64,000 bases of DNA from Clostridia bacterium. Its GTDB lineage: Bacteria; Bacillota; Clostridia; Christensenellales; Aristaeellaceae. Made by a program: the position numbers and the translations under genes. Within the stretch, counting starts at the first letter, position 1; the number at the start of each line of letters is the position of its first letter. Shown piece by piece: positions 50,077 to 59,164 of this stretch. The notes beneath the pieces were generated by a model, which saw nothing but the letters and a program-made list of their open reading frames with translations, made no database searches and was not told where the DNA came from. The stretch spans positions 1 through 64,000 of the forward strand of contig JAFVXE010000011.1 in assembly GCA_017501255.1 (NCBI GenBank), given 5' to 3'.

Positions 50077-51303
50077 TCAAAGCTGCCCCAGCAGCTCCAT
50101 CAACTTTTCTGCATTGGCTTCGGCATCAAACTGTTTGCGCCAGCTTTCCAATGCGCATTCGCTCATCCGGTTTCTTTGCGCTGCATCCAGCGTGCTGTAG
50201 CGCACAATGGCCTGTGCCACCTCTGCTGCTTCCGGGTTGGCAGATAACAGGAAGCCATTCTCCCCATCCTGTAACATCTCCGGGATACCGCCTACAGCGG
50301 TTGCAATAACAGGCATACCCATGGCATAAGCCTCCATCATGGATACAGGCAGACCTTCTGTTTCCGAAGTGGTTATGAACAGCTGAGCGCCGATCTGCTG
50401 ATACAGCTGTGGCAGCTGTGTATTTTTTACATAACCATGGAAGGTATAGCGTACAGAGGAATGGTCTGCCAATTGTTCTGCTGCCATTTCTTCAAGGGCA
50501 CTGCTCAATTCGCCATTGCCAAAGTGATGCCAATGAATGGAAAATCCCTCCGGCAAAGCAGCCAAACCCTCGATGATCCGATGTACCCGCTTGATGGGAA
50601 TGAGTGCAGAACAGCTGACCAACTGAATGGTTTCGCCATCCGCCTTTTTCACGCTGGGCAACGAACGGCAACCCACATAGGAAACCCTTGCCTTGGCTTC
50701 CCACTGTTTCCCCCACATCTCCAGAAAAAACCGCTTGCCCAGCTGACTGACAAAAAGAAGTATATCGCTCTTTTCAGCGACGAAGGGCTGAAGAGGTTCC
50801 CAGTTCTCAGCCGTTTGTTCAGGATACAGGTCAACACCGTGGAAGCGGCATACCACCTTCAATTCCGGAAATTCTTTTTTCAGCCGGAGTACGGCAGTGG
50901 TTGCCTGCACACACCAATAGGTATAGACAATCTGAATCTGTTTCTCCTCAATGAGATTGCGAAGCAGCGCTGTAATCTGTTCTGCCCGCCTGCTGTATGC
51001 CAGAATTCGTCCGGCACGCTTGGGAAACAGCGAAAGCCCGTCCTGAAAAGCTTTCCAGATATCCTGCCGCACTTCCCTGTGGCGCAGTTGCCCAAGAAGC
51101 CCTGCAGGCGTAAGGCTTCCTCCCCAGTCATAGCGGCGATGATCCACATTTTCTTCCACAGGATACAAAAGAGGTTCCATCTCACCAAAGGAAAGCACCG
51201 TCAAATGAAAATGCCGACTCAGCATCTTGTATTCCGTCGGCAAAAAGCCCCGTTCGCTCTCCCCATAGGGAAAACCCTGGGTAATGAGCAGGACATTCTT
51301 CAT
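50077..51303 (-). CDS. Family 4 glycosyltransferase
   Basis: A retaining GT-B enzyme, 408 residues. The N-terminal domain opens VLLITQGFPYGESERGFLP. The C-terminal donor domain has the nucleotide-binding LVSCSALIPIKRVHRIIEGL and the EX7E motif in TSETEGLPVSMMEAYAMGMPVIAT. The start at 51303 has AGGAGGG 8 bases upstream; the longer frame overlaps asnB. Substrates unknown. Confidence 0.9.
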   Translation of the reverse strand: MKNVLLITQGFPYGESERGFLPTEYKMLSRHFHLTVLSFGEMEPLLYPVEENVDHRRYDWGGSLTPAGLLGQLRHREVRQDIWKAFQDGLSLFPKRAGRILAYSRRAEQITALLRNLIEEKQIQIVYTYWCVQATTAVLRLKKEFPELKVVCRFHGVDLYPEQTAENWEPLQPFVAEKSDILLFVSQLGKRFFLEMWGKQWEAKARVSYVGCRSLPSVKKADGETIQLVSCSALIPIKRVHRIIEGLAALPEGFSIHWHHFGNGELSSALEEMAAEQLADHSSVRYTFHGYVKNTQLPQLYQQIGAQLFITTSETEGLPVSMMEAYAMGMPVIATAVGGIPEMLQDGENGFLLSANPEAAEVAQAIVRYSTLDAAQRNRMSECALESWRKQFDAEANAEKLMELLGQL

Positions 51304-51329
51304 ATCTTCCGCCCTCCTTTTCTTGAGAT

Positions 51330-53201
51330 TCAGGCGCAAACGTCAAAAATCTTCATCCAGCGGCCCACACGGAGCAAACGTGCAAGCAACCATTCATCAT
51401 TGCCCATCTTGGCCGGGGCATTGGCGTGGGTGCGGCACCATTCCAGTACAGCTTCCTTGTCCACATAGTCCGACAAAGCATCGCAGGCATCTGCAAGGCA
51501 CTGCGTAACCAATTCAGGATTCTCATAGAACCACTGGAATTCAGGGCTCATAAAGCCCATCTTGCCATAGCGGTTGGTAATCTTCTCCGGCATATCTTCA
51601 CGCACGGCATCACGCATCACCCGTTTGGTAACGCCATCCCAAAGCTTATGCGTCAATGGCATCTGGAACATGGCTTCCACCAGATCCTTATCCAGAAATG
51701 GTGCACGGGTTTCCACGGAGAATGCCATACTGGTACGGTCCAGGGCGTGCAGAATTCTTGGCATTTCAGCAAACATATAGGCCTTGATGACTTTTTCCGT
51801 ACTGGCGGAAGTATACAGATTCCGGGCACGGTAAACCTCCGGATGATTCAGAGAGGCTTTCTTCATATAGCGTCCGGCAGCATAATCCTTGCGGTGAATC
51901 CGGATCAAATCCCGCAGACGGGTAGGCAGGAGGAAATCCGTCGCCGTCACTTGCAACAGATGTTTGAGAGAGACATGGTCATGGGGTTCCCGAACAGTTT
52001 TGTATGCTTTCAGCTGGGAAGCAAACGCCCCGAACCTGCCGCTGAACAAAAGTTCCAGAAACAGCGCTTCAAAGAAGTTGGTATAGCCCGCCAGCTGCTC
52101 ATCTGCGCCTTCTCCCACAAGCATGACCGTCATGCCCAGTTCGTGGGCTTTCTGGTACACAAACCGGCCTGCCATGTTGGTATAGGGCTCGTCCTCGTGC
52201 CAGATTTCCCGATCCAGCTCGTCCAAGTTCAGCGAAGGATCCGGCCATACCTTATATGCCTCTGCATCCACATGGCGGATCACTTCATCGATATATTCCT
52301 GCTCATCAAATTTCTTTTCCTCAAAGCAGGAAGAGAGGGTACGGACTTTCTGATCCTCGGGAAGGGTTTTGCTGATGGTGCAGACAATGGCGCTGCTGTC
52401 CAGACCGCCGGAAAGGGTGGAGCCAACCGGCACATCGCTGCGCAAACGCAGACTGACCGCCTGGTGGAACAGCTTCTGAAACTTCTCCACATTTTCTTCA
52501 TAAGAAGCCGCCGTTCTGGCATTCTTTTTCAATTCATACCAGCGGCTGATGGTGAAAGTATGCGTCTTGAGGGAATAGCGCATATTGCAACCGCCGGGCA
52601 GCTGCATCACCTCTGCAAAACAGGTCTGTTCGCTGTAGTCCAGATCCCCCGTGTTGAGGAAAGCAAGCAGCACGCCGATATTGGCTTTCACCGGCTTTGG
52701 CATCTGCGTCCAGATTTCCTTAATCTCGCTGCCAAAACAGAATGCATCCTCCGTATTCCAATAATACAGCGGCTTTACGCCAAAACGGTCACGGCTGAAA
52801 AACAGGATTTCTTGCTGGCGGTCATAAATGGCAAAAGCCCACATACCGTTGAAACGCTCCACGCAAGCCTCTCCCCAGCGATCATAGGCGGCAAGGATCA
52901 CCTCAGTATCTGTGCGGGTATTGAAAGTGCAGCCAAGCGCTTCCAATTCCTGACGCAATTCGGGATGATTATACACCTCGCCATTGTAAACGATGGTATA
53001 ACGATCCTCATAATGCATAGGCATATTGCCTTCCGGCCGCAGATCAAAAATAGCCAGTCTGCGGTGTCCCAGCGCAACTGCACCGTCTGTATACAGGCCT
53101 TCTCCATCCGGGCCTCTGTGGGCAATGGTATCCAGCATCGCCTGAACAGCATCAGGATTCGCTTGTCCTTTTTTATGAATCATTCCGGCAATTCCGCACA
53201 T
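51330..53201 (-). CDS. asnB: Glutamine-hydrolysing asparagine synthetase in the polysaccharide operon
   Basis: Uses ATP and glutamine to amidate a carboxylate. The 623-residue protein begins Met-Cys-Gly-Ile-Ala-Gly, so after Met removal Cys1 is the nucleophile; this decides the start at 53201 rather than 53207. It has HRGPDGEGLY, YNGEVYNHPELR, the ATP P-loop STLSGGLDSSAIV near residue 258 and MLVGEGADEQLAGY. In surface-polysaccharide loci such proteins often convert uronic acids to uronamides instead of making Asn. Since this locus makes UDP-uronic acids, that role is plausible. It is flanked by a GT4 and a polymerase gene. Confidence 0.92.
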   Translation of the reverse strand: MCGIAGMIHKKGQANPDAVQAMLDTIAHRGPDGEGLYTDGAVALGHRRLAIFDLRPEGNMPMHYEDRYTIVYNGEVYNHPELRQELEALGCTFNTRTDTEVILAAYDRWGEACVERFNGMWAFAIYDRQQEILFFSRDRFGVKPLYYWNTEDAFCFGSEIKEIWTQMPKPVKANIGVLLAFLNTGDLDYSEQTCFAEVMQLPGGCNMRYSLKTHTFTISRWYELKKNARTAASYEENVEKFQKLFHQAVSLRLRSDVPVGSTLSGGLDSSAIVCTISKTLPEDQKVRTLSSCFEEKKFDEQEYIDEVIRHVDAEAYKVWPDPSLNLDELDREIWHEDEPYTNMAGRFVYQKAHELGMTVMLVGEGADEQLAGYTNFFEALFLELLFSGRFGAFASQLKAYKTVREPHDHVSLKHLLQVTATDFLLPTRLRDLIRIHRKDYAAGRYMKKASLNHPEVYRARNLYTSASTEKVIKAYMFAEMPRILHALDRTSMAFSVETRAPFLDKDLVEAMFQMPLTHKLWDGVTKRVMRDAVREDMPEKITNRYGKMGFMSPEFQWFYENPELVTQCLADACDALSDYVDKEAVLEWCRTHANAPAKMGNDEWLLARLLRVGRWMKIFDVCA

Positions 53202-53228
53202 AGCCATTCCCCTCTTCGTTTTCTACAC

Positions 53229-54605
53229 TCAAACTTGCATACACCATTTGCTGGCACATTGGATATCTGCTGTGATCACTGCGCCACACAGAAGCATCAT
53301 CATCATATCATATACATTGGCCGATACCGCAGGATAGGTTTCCATCAGCGTGCAGGCGCTCATCAGCACGGGCGCTGCTGCAAGCACACGCATCCAGCCG
53401 GCGGTGTGCTTTCCAAAGAAAAGCCTTGCCGCTGCGAAATACATTCGCAGAAAAACAGCTGCCATCATCAACAGGCCGGGAATGCCCGCCTGCAAAAGCA
53501 CTTCCAGCCAGGCATTGTGCATATGATACTCCGGTCGCCCCAACAACTGTCCCGGAATACGTGCAATTACGCCGTCGGTGGAACCAATAAGCAGCGTAAT
53601 GGGCCGATCCTTCAAATATTGCAGACCTGCCTGCCAGATTTCCGTACGCATGGAGAACGTTCCAATGCCATCCGTATAGCTGCGCTGCCAGATGTGCTGG
53701 TTGTTGTAGGTCAGCTGTGTTTCAACCGGCTGCTCCTGTATTTGTTCCGTTACCTGTGCAGTCTTTTGCTCAACAGGTGCAGGATTCACCGCTTTGGGCA
53801 GCATCTGCGGGATACCGGTCATCATCACCCACAGGGAACCGGCAAAAATCACTGCCAATACAACCAGTCCGGCTCCCCAGCGGAGCAGTGTATGTTTTTT
53901 TGTCAAAACAACCAGAGAAAAGCCGCCAAGGGCCAGCGCTGCCAAAGTGATGGTGGTACGGGATACGGTCAGACTGATGGCAAAGCAAATCGGCAAAAGC
54001 AGCAGCAGACAGAGAATCCTTTTGTACCATCTGTTGCTGCGCAAAGCAAGCACCATCCAGCACAGCAAGCCCATCACCAGCATACAGCCGATTTCGTTGG
54101 GATGCTTATTGAAGGCATACAGACGATAGAAAGTGATACCAATGGTGCCTTCAGCGAACGGAAGTTGGATCAGACGATCCCGCAGGCAGGCATAGCAACT
54201 AATCGCTGCCATCGCCAGCGTATACAGCGCAAACACCAGTAAAAAGGCCGGCAACCACTTCTCCCAGTTTTCCGAAATAACCGGGAACAGGCAAAGCCCC
54301 AGACCGAATGCCAGTGCAATGCCATAGACATAACGCAGGTTAAGCTGCAGATAGGTGTCGCCGTTGATTACATTACACACCAGTGTCCAAAGGGACATCG
54401 CCAAACCGATCCAGATCACAGGCGTGGCTTTTTTCGGAACACTGATGGTCAAAAGCAGCAATGCCGCCACTGTCAGCGGCCATAGAATAGCATATACCAG
54501 CAGCCTTTCCCGCTCCGGCATAGCCATCATGACCAACGAAATGCAAAGCATTGCCAGTGAAAGGCAGCTAAGCATCCGGCGTCTTCCCATACCTTCCTCA
54601 CCCAT
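53229..54605 (-). CDS. O-antigen ligase/polymerase family membrane protein (Wzy-like, first of two)
   Basis: A 458-residue protein with 10 or more predicted helices and one large extracytoplasmic loop (about 275-365). The loop contains IWQRSYTDGIGTFSMRTEIW and YHMHNAWLEVLLQAGIPGLL. The HNxxLExxxxxGIPG pattern is the Wzy_C/O-antigen ligase signature. It should polymerise or ligate lipid-linked repeat units outside the membrane. The start at 54605 has AAGGAGG 9 bases upstream. It lies 18 bases after a second protein of the same class. Confidence 0.85.
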   Translation of the reverse strand: MGEEGMGRRRMLSCLSLAMLCISLVMMAMPERERLLVYAILWPLTVAALLLLTISVPKKATPVIWIGLAMSLWTLVCNVINGDTYLQLNLRYVYGIALAFGLGLCLFPVISENWEKWLPAFLLVFALYTLAMAAISCYACLRDRLIQLPFAEGTIGITFYRLYAFNKHPNEIGCMLVMGLLCWMVLALRSNRWYKRILCLLLLLPICFAISLTVSRTTITLAALALGGFSLVVLTKKHTLLRWGAGLVVLAVIFAGSLWVMMTGIPQMLPKAVNPAPVEQKTAQVTEQIQEQPVETQLTYNNQHIWQRSYTDGIGTFSMRTEIWQAGLQYLKDRPITLLIGSTDGVIARIPGQLLGRPEYHMHNAWLEVLLQAGIPGLLMMAAVFLRMYFAAARLFFGKHTAGWMRVLAAAPVLMSACTLMETYPAVSANVYDMMMMLLCGAVITADIQCASKWCMQV

Positions 54606-54623
54606 ACGTAACTTCCTCCTTGA

Positions 54624-55970
54624 TTACGGCGCTGCCTCTTCCCCTGCTTTGTCATCTGGCAACGGAGGAGTATTCTCCAAAGCGTTCTTTGGTTCTCCAA
54701 ACAACAATTGGGGCTGCACCAGAGAAATGGCCAGTACAAACTGCATCAGCGCTTCGCCGCCATGGAATTGCACAAGGCTCAACACCAGATAAGTAAGAAA
54801 GTATCCGGCAATAGGTGCTGCAAAGAAACGGGGGCGCTGCTTGAACTGGCTGACAAAGAAGGCAATGCACATTCCGACAAACCAAACAGCACCGATTACA
54901 CCTTCATCCATCAACAGCTGTAAAAACACATTGTGCATAACATCTTCGTAGGAATCAAACCCATAATACATCCGGAAAACACGGATGGCATTGCCTACAC
55001 CATAGCCCACGGGACGCTCGGCAATTGCCGGGGGCACCATATTCCACAAAACATCGCGTCCGCTGAGGAAGCCGGTTGACATAAGCCCTTCCGACATTTC
55101 CTGCACTTCTTGTTGAGAAACAATGCCAAGAATCTGTGCAGGGGGCGGTACCTGGATGCTGATACGGCTTAACAAGCCCTGTGCCGAACCAGAAAACACC
55201 AGCAGCGCCACTATCACAATCGCATAAAGCACATACCATTTCAAATTCTTCAACCGCAGGCGATACATGGGATCATAGAAAAGCGACCACAGGATCAGCA
55301 TTCCAATTGCGACGATGCCCACACGGCTGCTGGATACAAACGAAAACAAGACCGCATAAGTTACATACACGGCTTTTTTCTTGCCACGTACAAAATACGC
55401 TCCCAAAGCCAACCATGTGGCATCCAGATGCCGCCCGCCACGGGTCAGAGACGGAATCAAGGAGGCAAAATAACCATTGCCGCTTCCATCAAAATAACCT
55501 CTGAGCATTGTCAAAAGATATTCCCGATGGATGATCATGTAGCCAAAGTGCAGCACAGCAAAGGTACAGGCTCCGATTTCCAGCAGACGCACCCATTCCC
55601 CTTTGGAAAAATCCTTTCCGACATTGGGAACCATCACCAGCAGATACAGACCGAAAGCCCAGTGCAGAACACTCTTGGACAGCCCATACTCAGGCATACA
55701 AATGGCTGCCCATACCAATACAAACACAAAGAATCCTGTCAGATACCAGGGCGGCCATTTCAGCTGACGGAAATGGACAAGCAGATACGGGACAAATACC
55801 AGCGAGAAAAAATAACAAAGACTGGCTGGAATTGGTCCGTTGTCCGTCTGAATGGAAAACAGCATCAAGGTGGGAAGATAAAGCAGTATAAGCTGAAACA
55901 GCAAAAGTGTCAGCCGAACCTTTTGGGAATAGATCCGATCAAACACAGTCTCCTTTTTTTCACCCTGCAT
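54624..55970 (-). CDS. O-antigen ligase/polymerase family membrane protein (Wzy-like, second of two)
   Basis: A 448-residue polytopic protein with about 11 helices. In the large loop it has GFLSGRDVLWNMVPPAIAERPVGYGVGNAIR and the signature HNVFLQLLMDEGVIGAVWFVG. It differs markedly from its neighbour, so it is not a recent duplicate. A polymerase plus a ligase (attachment to the cell wall or a lipid) is a possible split of roles. Proline-rich acidic C-terminus. The start at 55970 has AGGAG 9 bases upstream; in-frame ATGs at 55979 and 56015 lack that spacing. Confidence 0.83.
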   Translation of the reverse strand: MQGEKKETVFDRIYSQKVRLTLLLFQLILLYLPTLMLFSIQTDNGPIPASLCYFFSLVFVPYLLVHFRQLKWPPWYLTGFFVFVLVWAAICMPEYGLSKSVLHWAFGLYLLVMVPNVGKDFSKGEWVRLLEIGACTFAVLHFGYMIIHREYLLTMLRGYFDGSGNGYFASLIPSLTRGGRHLDATWLALGAYFVRGKKKAVYVTYAVLFSFVSSSRVGIVAIGMLILWSLFYDPMYRLRLKNLKWYVLYAIVIVALLVFSGSAQGLLSRISIQVPPPAQILGIVSQQEVQEMSEGLMSTGFLSGRDVLWNMVPPAIAERPVGYGVGNAIRVFRMYYGFDSYEDVMHNVFLQLLMDEGVIGAVWFVGMCIAFFVSQFKQRPRFFAAPIAGYFLTYLVLSLVQFHGGEALMQFVLAISLVQPQLLFGEPKNALENTPPLPDDKAGEEAAP

Positions 55971-56026
55971 TCTTTTCATCTCCTGCGCAAACAAATGCCC
56001 AGCCAAGCCGGGCAAAGCATATCAAT

Positions 56027-56572
56027 TTACGGATCATAACCGAAGGTATCTGTCAAAGCCTGTTTCATTTGGCGTTTTTCTTCCTCGGTTTTCTGGGGCC
56101 AATAAGTATCATAAACAGGAACCGTTTCCATCTGGGCACGGTGCCGCTCTATGAACTCATCATAGCTGCAAACCACCCGAGCAGGATTGCCGGATACCAC
56201 GCTATTATCAGGGATGGACTTTGTCACCACACTGCCAGCGCCAATGATCACCTTATTGCCGATGGTCACATTGGGCAAGATATACGAACCCATCCCAATG
56301 AACACATCATCGCCAATGATGACTCTGCCAACCTTGCAATAGCCAAGTGCTGCTTTCATGCTGCCATCATGCGCCAGTATGGTGGCACCGGTGATGGTTA
56401 CATTATTGCCGATATCAATCAGGAAACCATGGCCCTGATCAATCAGGGAATTCATGATCTGCACGTTCTCGCCAATTGTAACGCCTGTATTCCGATAGCG
56501 ATTGAGTACATTATCCATCTGGCTTCTGTCAAAGGCCATCTTTCCGATCCAGAGTTTCTTCAAAATCGACAT
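56027..56572 (-). CDS. Hexapeptide-repeat acetyltransferase
   Basis: A 181-residue left-handed beta-helix acyltransferase, probably O-acetylating a sugar of the polymer. It has repeated hexapeptides ([67 protein letters not shown]) and the usual end, [15 protein letters not shown]. The HDGS histidine is the expected catalytic base. The start at 56572 has AGGAGG upstream; the long frame to 56821 is in the previous gene. Confidence 0.88.
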   Translation of the reverse strand: MSILKKLWIGKMAFDRSQMDNVLNRYRNTGVTIGENVQIMNSLIDQGHGFLIDIGNNVTITGATILAHDGSMKAALGYCKVGRVIIGDDVFIGMGSYILPNVTIGNKVIIGAGSVVTKSIPDNSVVSGNPARVVCSYDEFIERHRAQMETVPVYDTYWPQKTEEEKRQMKQALTDTFGYDP

Positions 56573-56594
56573 TGCTTGCTCCTCCTGACATAAT

Positions 56595-57803
56595 TCAGTC
56601 CTTGATGAGCTTCTCATAGAGTGTAATATAGGCATCCACACCGTGTTCCTTGCTGAAACGCTGGTGTGCTTTTTCCAAGCAGGTATTGGTATAGCTTTCC
56701 TTACCGGCTGCCTCCACCTTTTGCAGGGCTCCCATAACAGCATCCATTCCCAGAACCTGCTCCACAATTTCGCCGCAACCATCCTCCACCAATTCCGGAG
56801 AAGCGGTATTGCGGTAGACAACCACCGGCGTACCGCAGCACATACTCTCCACCGTCACCTTGCCAAAGGTTTCGTAAAGGGTGGTGTTCAGACAGACATC
56901 CGCCATGGAGTAGTATTCAGCCAACGTAACGGCATTGCTGGTTGAGGGAATATGAATCACATTCTCCGGCAGCGGTTCCGTGGTTTCGCCGATTGCCACA
57001 ATGGCCCAGCTTTCAGGCATATGGGCGGCAATGCCTTTGATCTCGTTCAGGCACTTGATGTGGCTGATGGTGGAAGCCACCACCAGAATCACAAAGCGGC
57101 TCTCAAGGCCCAGTTTCTTCCGCAGATCGCTTTCCCGGGGATGAAAGGTATCAAAATCGATCCAGTTATAGATGGTAACCGGTTTCCGGTCTGCCAGAAT
57201 GGAACCGTTGCTGACTTCCTGCGTCACCCATTGGGAAACGCCTACCACCGCCAACCGAGGAATGGCAGAAAGCCATTTTTTCTTGTCTGCCAGACACTTC
57301 CGGGTCGTATCAAAGAAGAACGTGGGATTGACCGTATCGATATGCAATAGCGGACAGGAACCGCATTGTTCCTGCCACTTTTTGCAGTCTGCCGATACAT
57401 AGTAAGTGCATTTGCCGGTATAAAACCAGCAATCATGCAGTGTGATCACAGTGGGAATTTCCGCTTTGGCAAGATATTTCAGTAGCGCTCCCAGATGAAT
57501 ATAGTTGGAGTGCAGATTTCGCAGGTGCACCACATCCGGCTGATAGCGCTTCAGTTGACGGATGAGCCGCTGCGTGGGCAGATAGGAGAAATATCCCTGC
57601 AGACCCGTCAGGCGGGAGAGGACAGCGTGCAGCTTGCGGTCAAGGGTATTGCCAATCCTGCTGGCATGGGGATAGGTGTTTTTGCCATAGGAATAGAACA
57701 CATGGCTGGAGTGCCCCCGTTCTTCGAGCCCCTGCGCCAGTTCCACAGAGGTACGCCCTGTGGAAGCAATACCGCAAACCGCATTGATCTGCGCTATTTT
57801 CAT
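56595..57803 (-). CDS. Family 4 glycosyltransferase, WcaC-like
   Basis: A retaining GT-B enzyme of 402 residues. It opens [30 protein letters not shown]. It has the cysteine-containing block [17 protein letters not shown] and [14 protein letters not shown], seen in the colanic-acid type WcaC/WcfI group, and the EX7E region [21 protein letters not shown]. The four cysteines may bind a metal. It lies 22 bases before the acetyltransferase gene in the assembly operon. Confidence 0.9.
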   Translation of the reverse strand: MKIAQINAVCGIASTGRTSVELAQGLEERGHSSHVFYSYGKNTYPHASRIGNTLDRKLHAVLSRLTGLQGYFSYLPTQRLIRQLKRYQPDVVHLRNLHSNYIHLGALLKYLAKAEIPTVITLHDCWFYTGKCTYYVSADCKKWQEQCGSCPLLHIDTVNPTFFFDTTRKCLADKKKWLSAIPRLAVVGVSQWVTQEVSNGSILADRKPVTIYNWIDFDTFHPRESDLRKKLGLESRFVILVVASTISHIKCLNEIKGIAAHMPESWAIVAIGETTEPLPENVIHIPSTSNAVTLAEYYSMADVCLNTTLYETFGKVTVESMCCGTPVVVYRNTASPELVEDGCGEIVEQVLGMDAVMGALQKVEAAGKESYTNTCLEKAHQRFSKEHGVDAYITLYEKLIKD

Positions 57804-57855
57804 TGCTATCTTCTCCCTTCGGCAATCAATGCTCCCCTTGTCGGGCTGCCGTCTC

Positions 57856-59151
57856 TTACTGGTTCTGTTCCTTGCCAGCCACCATGGAAAGCTGCTGATG
57901 AATCAATGACCTAACGACCTCTGGTCGGTGATTTTTCTGCATAAGAGCATCGGCACGTTCCTTCCAGAGATTGCGTTGCTGTTCGTCTTTTACCAGCATT
58001 TCGACACTGGCTGCGATTTTGCTGGGATAATCTGCGCAGACTGCGGCTTCGTTTTCCATCAAATAACGGCAGCCACAGTTGATTGCCGGACAAGCCACCA
58101 GTACCGCACAACCGCTGGAAAGGCAATCCACGATTTTCGAAGAAAAACTATGCCACATCTGCTGTACAGATGCACGGTCATATCCCTCTGCATGGACTGC
58201 AACATGGGCCGCACCATAACACTTTTTTAGTTCGTCGGCCGATACAGCCTCATGTACCTCACAGACACCCGGTTTGTCCAGAGAAGGTGCATCTGGACTG
58301 CTGGAGTAAATGTCCAGTTTGCAGGGATAACCTTCTTTGTTCAATCGTTCCAGCGTTTCCACAATCGTTGAAAGCGTATTGATCCGCCCGAAATAGATAC
58401 CGCCGGCATAGATGAACCGAACGCAATTCTCATCAGGCCGAGGCGTATTTTCTTGCAGAGTTCCTGTCTTTGGAAGTACACAAAATTCTCGTTTGAACTG
58501 TTCACCAAAAACCTTAGCTTGCTGGGGACTGAGTGTATAGAGACTATCACAGCAAGCGGCAGTTTTCTTCACACTGCGGCGCTGTATTAGTCGGTTCAGC
58601 CAATAGATAGGACTGAAATGCCATTGATTGAAGGAATACAAGTCATCCCAAACAATTCCAGCCATTGGTTTTTTCAGCCGTTTGGCTGCCCAGCGCTGAA
58701 TCTCCATCGTATAACGGCTGTAGGTTAAAGGAGCAAAAATCACATCCGGGTTAAATTCATCCACAAAGTCTTCCAATGCTTTGCTTTTCCAATTTGCGAG
58801 CTTCCAAAGCAAATCCTGCGCCAAAAAGAAGCTCGCCCAGTTGTGGCGACGGAAAAAATCATAGAAAGATTTCTTTTCCTGCTCAGAGGTGTTTGAAGGA
58901 GAATCGTCAGTGGCCACATCCTGAGATAAATCAATAACAGTGCCCATTGGGATGCCCTTAAGCAATTTCTTTGCCGCCATTTTGTCTGTTAACTGAAAAT
59001 AGCGTTTACAGCACTTATTTCCTGGCATACCGGGCTTGCAATAGATATGCGCCAATTCCATGGGCTGATCCTCAAACCAGCTGGAAAGGACACTACCCTC
59101 GTTGCTGTCATCCCGCCATGGTTCCCGGGTAATCAATAGTACTCGAAGCAT
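57856..59151 (-). CDS. Glycosyltransferase, GT-B fold (GT4-like)
   Basis: A 431-residue protein. It begins MLRVLLITREPWRDDSNEGSVLSSW. The middle shows PDVIFAPLTYSRYTMEIQRW and IVWDDLYSFNQWH, and the donor domain FIYAGGIYFGRINTLSTIVETLERL and EGYDRASVQQMWHSFSSKIVDCLSSGCAVLV. The usual EX7E motif is replaced by a histidine/serine version, so it is a distant member of the family. The start at 59151 has AGGGAGA upstream. It lies 13 bases after the tandem glycosyltransferase. Confidence 0.8.
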   Translation of the reverse strand: MLRVLLITREPWRDDSNEGSVLSSWFEDQPMELAHIYCKPGMPGNKCCKRYFQLTDKMAAKKLLKGIPMGTVIDLSQDVATDDSPSNTSEQEKKSFYDFFRRHNWASFFLAQDLLWKLANWKSKALEDFVDEFNPDVIFAPLTYSRYTMEIQRWAAKRLKKPMAGIVWDDLYSFNQWHFSPIYWLNRLIQRRSVKKTAACCDSLYTLSPQQAKVFGEQFKREFCVLPKTGTLQENTPRPDENCVRFIYAGGIYFGRINTLSTIVETLERLNKEGYPCKLDIYSSSPDAPSLDKPGVCEVHEAVSADELKKCYGAAHVAVHAEGYDRASVQQMWHSFSSKIVDCLSSGCAVLVACPAINCGCRYLMENEAAVCADYPSKIAASVEMLVKDEQQRNLWKERADALMQKNHRPEVVRSLIHQQLSMVAGKEQNQ

Positions 59152-59164
59152 GGATCTCTCCCTT

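Noticed and set aside
51426..54242. Open frame of 938 codons on the plus strand
   Set aside because: Antisense to asnB and the first Wzy-like gene; composition is that of a shadow frame.
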